Source: Hyphomicrobium sp.
GTDB lineage: Bacteria > Pseudomonadota > Alphaproteobacteria > Rhizobiales > Hyphomicrobiaceae
Direction of reading: 5' to 3'
NCBI RefSeq assembly: GCF_019753045.1
Contig: NZ_JAIELN010000012.1
Span: 62,001 to 126,000 of the forward strand
Length of the DNA: 64,000 bases
The notes below the pieces were generated by a model. It was given only the letters and a program-made list of their open reading frames with translations. It searched no databases and had not been told where the DNA came from. Each line of letters begins with the position of its first letter. Within the stretch, counting starts at the first letter, position 1. This document shows, one piece after another, positions 60,754-64,000 of this stretch. The translations under genes were made by a program, and so were the position numbers.

Positions 60754-61546
60754 GCAACCGCTGCCTGGGCCCGGCGCATTGGTCGTCGTGCGTTCGCTCA
60801 TTTACTTCGTCGTCTTTTACGTCGTCACGGCGCTTTATCTGGTGCTCGGCTCGTGGCTGCTCATCGGGCCGCGGTCCTGGGCGATGAAGGGGCTCGAGGT
60901 TCACGGGCGGACGTGCGTCTGGTTGCTGCGCCTGATTTGCGGAACCAAGCTCGAGGTTCGAGGCCGCGAAAATTTGCCGAAGACCGGCTGCCTCGTCATC
61001 TCCAAGCATCAGTCGGCCTGGGACACCTTCGGCCTCATTTCGCTGTTCCGCGATCCGGCGATCGTCCTCAAGGACGAGCTGAAATGGATCCCCTTCTACG
61101 GCTGGTTCTGCGTGAAGTTCGAGCACATTCTCGTCAAACGCGAAAAGGCTTCGGCGGCACTCAAATCGATGATCCGCGATGCGAAACAACGCATCAGCAT
61201 CAACCGCGAGGTCGTCATTTTTCCGGAAGGCACCCGAACGATACCGGGTTCGCCTCCCGACTATAAACCTGGCTACGTCGCGCTCTACGAAGCGCTTGGC
61301 GTCGTGACCGTGCCGCTAGCGCTCAACTCCGGACTGTTCTGGCCGCGCCGCAGCCTCTGGCGCTATCCAGGGACGATCGTCGTCGAGTTTCTTCCGGCGC
61401 TACCGCCGGGATTGCCGCGCGCCGAATTTCGCTCCCGCATCGAATCCGCGATCGAGGCGGCGAGCACGCGGCTCATCGAGGAAGCTGCGAGGAGCCCTTC
61501 CCCGCCGCCGCTCGCACTGGCCTACAGGCGCACACACGCCGGTTGA
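60746..61546 (+). CDS. plsC: 1-acyl-sn-glycerol-3-phosphate acyltransferase (PlsC)
   Basis: 266 residues. Makes phosphatidic acid from lysophosphatidic acid at the inner membrane. The catalytic H-x4-D is in VISKHQSAWDTFGLI (about residue 90), and the FPEGTRT motif (about residue 160) contacts the acceptor phosphate. An N-terminal hydrophobic region (IYFVVFYVVTALYLVLGSWLL) is the membrane anchor. The start overlaps the DUF218 gene, so the two are coupled. Confidence 0.94.
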   Translation: MAEQPLPGPGALVVVRSLIYFVVFYVVTALYLVLGSWLLIGPRSWAMKGLEVHGRTCVWLLRLICGTKLEVRGRENLPKTGCLVISKHQSAWDTFGLISLFRDPAIVLKDELKWIPFYGWFCVKFEHILVKREKASAALKSMIRDAKQRISINREVVIFPEGTRTIPGSPPDYKPGYVALYEALGVVTVPLALNSGLFWPRRSLWRYPGTIVVEFLPALPPGLPRAEFRSRIESAIEAASTRLIEEAARSPSPPPLALAYRRTHAG

Positions 61547-61712
61547 CGTTATCCACAGGCCTGCGAAGCAAGCACGGCCCGTCTAAATCGCATGATGTGC
61601 GGATGCCGCAATGCGGAGGAAATCGTCGTTCCCGGATGGTTTGTTATGCACGGATGCCTCTTCGATATGGCACGGTCGAGCCCTCATCGTTTTCCATTCA
61701 TGGAGACATCCA

Positions 61713-62015
61713 ATGCGCACTGCCGCCCGAATGATGTGGGCCGTAATCGCCGTCGCAGGCGCTGCCATGGCAGCTGCGCCGGCTGAGGCCAAAAGCTGTT
61801 TCAAGAAAGCCGCCGAAGGCGTCGCCCTCACCGAGCAGCTCGCCCATTTCCAGGTCGATGCAGCCCTGCTGCAGGCGACCGACTGGAGCATCTATTTCAC
61901 CTGGGTCTCCGGCAACGGGACGCCCGGCTATTCGTTCGGTCCGCGCCGCTATAAGTGCAGCGCCGGAGGGATCGGCTGGCAGTGCAAGGGCGAAGCGACG
62001 CTCTGCAAACTATAA
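61713..62015 (+). CDS. Small secreted hypothetical protein
   Basis: 100 residues from the ATG at 61713 with GGAG 7 nt upstream. Signal peptide to about residue 26 (AAPAEA-K). The mature part has four cysteines (KSCFKK, RRYKCSAG, WQCKG, TLCKL), fitting two disulfides, and aromatic segments YFTWVSGNGTPGYSFGPRRY. No family recognised. Probably periplasmic. A strong terminator follows 30 bp after the stop. Confidence 0.75.
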   Translation: MRTAARMMWAVIAVAGAAMAAAPAEAKSCFKKAAEGVALTEQLAHFQVDAALLQATDWSIYFTWVSGNGTPGYSFGPRRYKCSAGGIGWQCKGEATLCKL

Positions 62016-62044
62016 GAGCGAAGGTTTTCGACCGATCTACAAAG

Positions 62045-62080
62045 CCGTCGGCCCGTTGATCCGGGCTGGCGGTTTTTTTT
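62045..62080 (+). terminator. Rho-independent terminator
   Basis: ccgtcggcccg (62045-62055) pairs with cgggctggcgg (62062-62072), using two G-U pairs, followed by eight T. It ends the transcript of the small secreted protein and separates it from the ribonucleotide reductase gene. Confidence 0.85.
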
Positions 62081-62183
62081 GTGTGGAGGGAGGCAGATCA
62101 AACCGTTTGACAGCAGGGGTCCGAGAACATATAGTGAACAATAATTGAAGACGGGCTTTTGATACCCATATTCCGGGGACCTG

Positions 62184-64000
62184 ATGAGCGCGATTTTTTC
62201 AGATCTTCCGGCCATTTCCGACGCCATTTGGCGGCGCAAGTATCGTTTTGCCGGTTCGCCTGCGGTCGCCGCCGACAAGACGATCGAAGACACGTTCCAG
62301 CGGATCGCGGCGGCTGCGGCTTCGGTCGAGAAGCCTGCCAACCAAAAGAAGTGGGCTAGCGCCTTCTACGATGCGATGTCGGACTTCGGCTTTCAGCCGG
62401 CCGGGCGCATCATCGCGGGCGCCGGCACCGACCGGAACGTCACGCTCTTCAACTGCTTCGTGCTCGGCCGGATCGGCGACGACCTTTCGAGCATTTTCGA
62501 CAACGTCAAAGACGCGGCGCTGACGATGCAGGCGGGCGGCGGCATCGGTCATGATTTCTCGACGCTTCGCCCGCAGGGCGCGCCGGTCAAAAGCATCGGG
62601 GCGGACGCCTCGGGCCCTGTCAGCTTCATGGATGTCTGGGACGCGATGTGCCGGACGATCATGTCGGCCGGGCAACGCCGCGGAGCGATGATGGCGACGC
62701 TTCGCTGCGACCATCCGGATATCGAAACGTTCATCGCGGCGAAAGCGGATTCGCAGCGGCTACGGAATTTCAACCTTTCAGTTCTGGTGACCGATGCGTT
62801 CATGGACGCCGTGAAGCGCGGCGCATCATGGGACCTCGTTTTCGAGGGCAAGGTCTACAAGACGGTCGAAGCGCGCGGGCTGTGGGACAAGGTCATGCGC
62901 GCGACGTATGATTATGCGGAACCCGGCGTCATCTTCATCGACCGGGTGAATGCCGCGAACAATCTCGAATATTGCGAAACGATCTCGGCAACGAACCCGT
63001 GCGGAGAGCAACCGCTCCCTCCTTATGGCGCCTGCCTTTTGGGATCGATCAATCTCGCGCGCCTTGTCGAACATCCGTTCACGCCCGCCGCAGACATCGA
63101 CCGCGCGAAACTCGAAGCGCGTGTCGCGACGGCGGTTCGCTTTCTGGACAACGTTATAGATATCTCGCGCTATCCGCTCGAAGCGCAGGCCGCGGAAGCC
63201 CGTGCCAAGCGGCGCATCGGCCTCGGCATTACGGGCCTCGCGGATGCGTTGATTTTTCTTGGGCTTCCTTACGGCAGCCCGGCGGCGCGAGAAAAGGCGG
63301 CCGAATGGATGGCCGCAATCCAGAACGCCGCCTATCGAGCGAGCGCGGCTCTTGCCGCCGAGAAAGGCGCGTTTCCGCTTTACGATGCAAAAGCATTCCA
63401 GTCGCGTCCGAACGTGTTGCGGCTCGACGCCGATGTGCGCCAGGCGATTTCTGCAAGCGGCGTTCGCAACGGCTGCATCACGTCGATCGCTCCGACGGGT
63501 ACGATTTCTCTTCTCGCCGGCAACGTGTCGAGCGGCATCGAACCCGTGTTCGATTTCGTCTACCAGCGCCGCGTGCTGGGAGACGGACAGACGGCCACGG
63601 AAGAGACTGTCGAGGATTACGCTTACCGGAAGTTTCGCGCCGCATCGGGAGACGACGCGACGCTGCCCGAAGCATTCGTCACAGCGGATACACTATCGCC
63701 TGCCGAGCACATCGCGATGCAAGCGGCGCTGCAGCCCTATGTCGATAGCGCCATTTCGAAAACGATCAATTGCCCTGAGGATATTTCCTTCGAGCAGTTC
63801 GAACACATCTATGCCGAGGCGTTCGATCTCGGACTGAAGGGGTGCACGACCTATCGGCCGAACGCGATAACGGGCGCTGTTCTCTCGCGCGCCGCGCCGG
63901 TCCGCACAGACGAGGAGCCGCTCGATGAGATTTCGGCTTCCGCGATTTCCGCTCAGCGCGCGCCCGGGCTTAGAGCCGTCGAAGATCCGGCGAAGGCGGG
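62184..64000 (+). CDS. nrdJ: Class II (adenosylcobalamin-dependent) ribonucleoside-diphosphate reductase, C-terminus cut by window edge
   Basis: I translated from the ATG at 62184; the frame is open for 605 codons to the window edge. It makes deoxyribonucleotides for DNA synthesis by a B12-based radical, with or without oxygen. Key segments: the first redox Cys in NVTLFNCFVLGR (about residue 91), MQAGGGIGHDFSTLRP, the finger-loop Cys in ISATNPCGEQPLPPYG (about residue 275), and SIAPTGTISLLAGN. There is no N-terminal ATP-cone. The C-terminal part after residue 560 looks like the linker to the zinc-finger tail seen in NrdJ. No B12 riboswitch is visible in the 100 bp between the terminator and the start. 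Confidence 0.93.
   Translation, partial: MSAIFSDLPAISDAIWRRKYRFAGSPAVAADKTIEDTFQRIAAAAASVEKPANQKKWASAFYDAMSDFGFQPAGRIIAGAGTDRNVTLFNCFVLGRIGDDLSSIFDNVKDAALTMQAGGGIGHDFSTLRPQGAPVKSIGADASGPVSFMDVWDAMCRTIMSAGQRRGAMMATLRCDHPDIETFIAAKADSQRLRNFNLSVLVTDAFMDAVKRGASWDLVFEGKVYKTVEARGLWDKVMRATYDYAEPGVIFIDRVNAANNLEYCETISATNPCGEQPLPPYGACLLGSINLARLVEHPFTPAADIDRAKLEARVATAVRFLDNVIDISRYPLEAQAAEARAKRRIGLGITGLADALIFLGLPYGSPAAREKAAEWMAAIQNAAYRASAALAAEKGAFPLYDAKAFQSRPNVLRLDADVRQAISASGVRNGCITSIAPTGTISLLAGNVSSGIEPVFDFVYQRRVLGDGQTATEETVEDYAYRKFRAASGDDATLPEAFVTADTLSPAEHIAMQAALQPYVDSAISKTINCPEDISFEQFEHIYAEAFDLGLKGCTTYRPNAITGAVLSRAAPVRTDEEPLDEISASAISAQRAPGLRAVEDPAKA

Noticed and set aside
62081-62183. B12 riboswitch or NrdR boxes ahead of the class II ribonucleotide reductase
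   Set aside because: Only about 100 bp lie between terminator and start, with no B12-box-like sequence; a single catatatagtg-like half site is not enough for an NrdR pair.

Overview
The window looks like chromosomal DNA from an alphaproteobacterium of the order Hyphomicrobiales, most like Hyphomicrobium or a close relative. This is inferred from the high GC content, the dense short-gap gene order, and the family mix: an RND pump, CbpA/CbpM, an ftsE-ftsX-ydcF-plsC string, a CpdR-like receiver, a class II ribonucleotide reductase, and several molybdoenzymes with Moco genes. I saw no rRNA, tRNA, CRISPR array, prophage or insertion sequence. Both window edges cut a gene: an RND pump gene on the left and a ribonucleotide reductase gene on the right.

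Layout. 1-3.4 kb: RND efflux operon (pump and adaptor), minus strand. 3.7-7.6 kb: polyphosphate kinase 2, a Ca2+/H+ antiporter and a SulP transporter with a STAS domain, all minus strand. 7.8-9.5 kb: a doubtful short ORF, a conserved-looking hypothetical gene and a FabI-type enoyl-ACP reductase. 9.9-13.2 kb: a TonB-dependent receptor with a long Pro/Ala linker, followed by an exported peroxiredoxin. 13.2-19.9 kb: a divergent catabolic locus with a DeoR regulator, an APC permease, a GlpD/GlpA-like FAD dehydrogenase with a Bfd-type iron-sulfur tail, a second FAD oxidoreductase and an FGGY kinase. The three enzyme genes overlap end to start. 19.9-21.6 kb: a luciferase-like monooxygenase coupled to a sulfite-oxidase-like molybdoprotein. 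21.8-23.8 kb: a large secreted protein of unknown function.

24-34 kb is a patchwork. It holds a small membrane protein, a nudix-cbpA-cbpM-pfkB run, a second divergent Nudix gene, an outer-membrane beta-barrel, a LuxR-type regulator, a type I secretion permease without its ATPase domain, an alcohol dehydrogenase and an HdeD-type membrane protein. 34-39.7 kb: a two-subunit molybdenum hydroxylase (IorAB type), a lactate-permease-type transporter and a divergent FCD-type GntR regulator with a clear operator-like palindrome. 39.9-47.7 kb: an OmpA-domain protein with low-complexity repeats, a saccharopine-dehydrogenase-like/DUF4166 protein, a secreted thermonuclease, an AsmA protein and an AdoMet-decarboxylase-like protein that lacks its self-processing serine.

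47.7-64 kb: a DHA2 drug exporter, a long CoA-transferase, an HtrA-like protease, an Mrp-DUF971 fusion, the mobA-mobB-moaA molybdenum-cofactor group, a CpdR-like receiver, hpt, ftsE-ftsX-ydcF-plsC, a small secreted protein and class II ribonucleotide reductase. The Moco genes would serve the molybdoproteins encoded at 21 kb and 34-37 kb. A family of GC-rich palindromic elements sits at 52.6 kb (one copy) and 57.3 kb (three tandem copies). No single region proves a new defence or mobile system. The points most worth a second look are the degenerate SpeD homologue, the glycerol-like locus with an altered kinase site and an APC permease, the ATPase-less secretion permease with a small basic partner, and the palindrome family.
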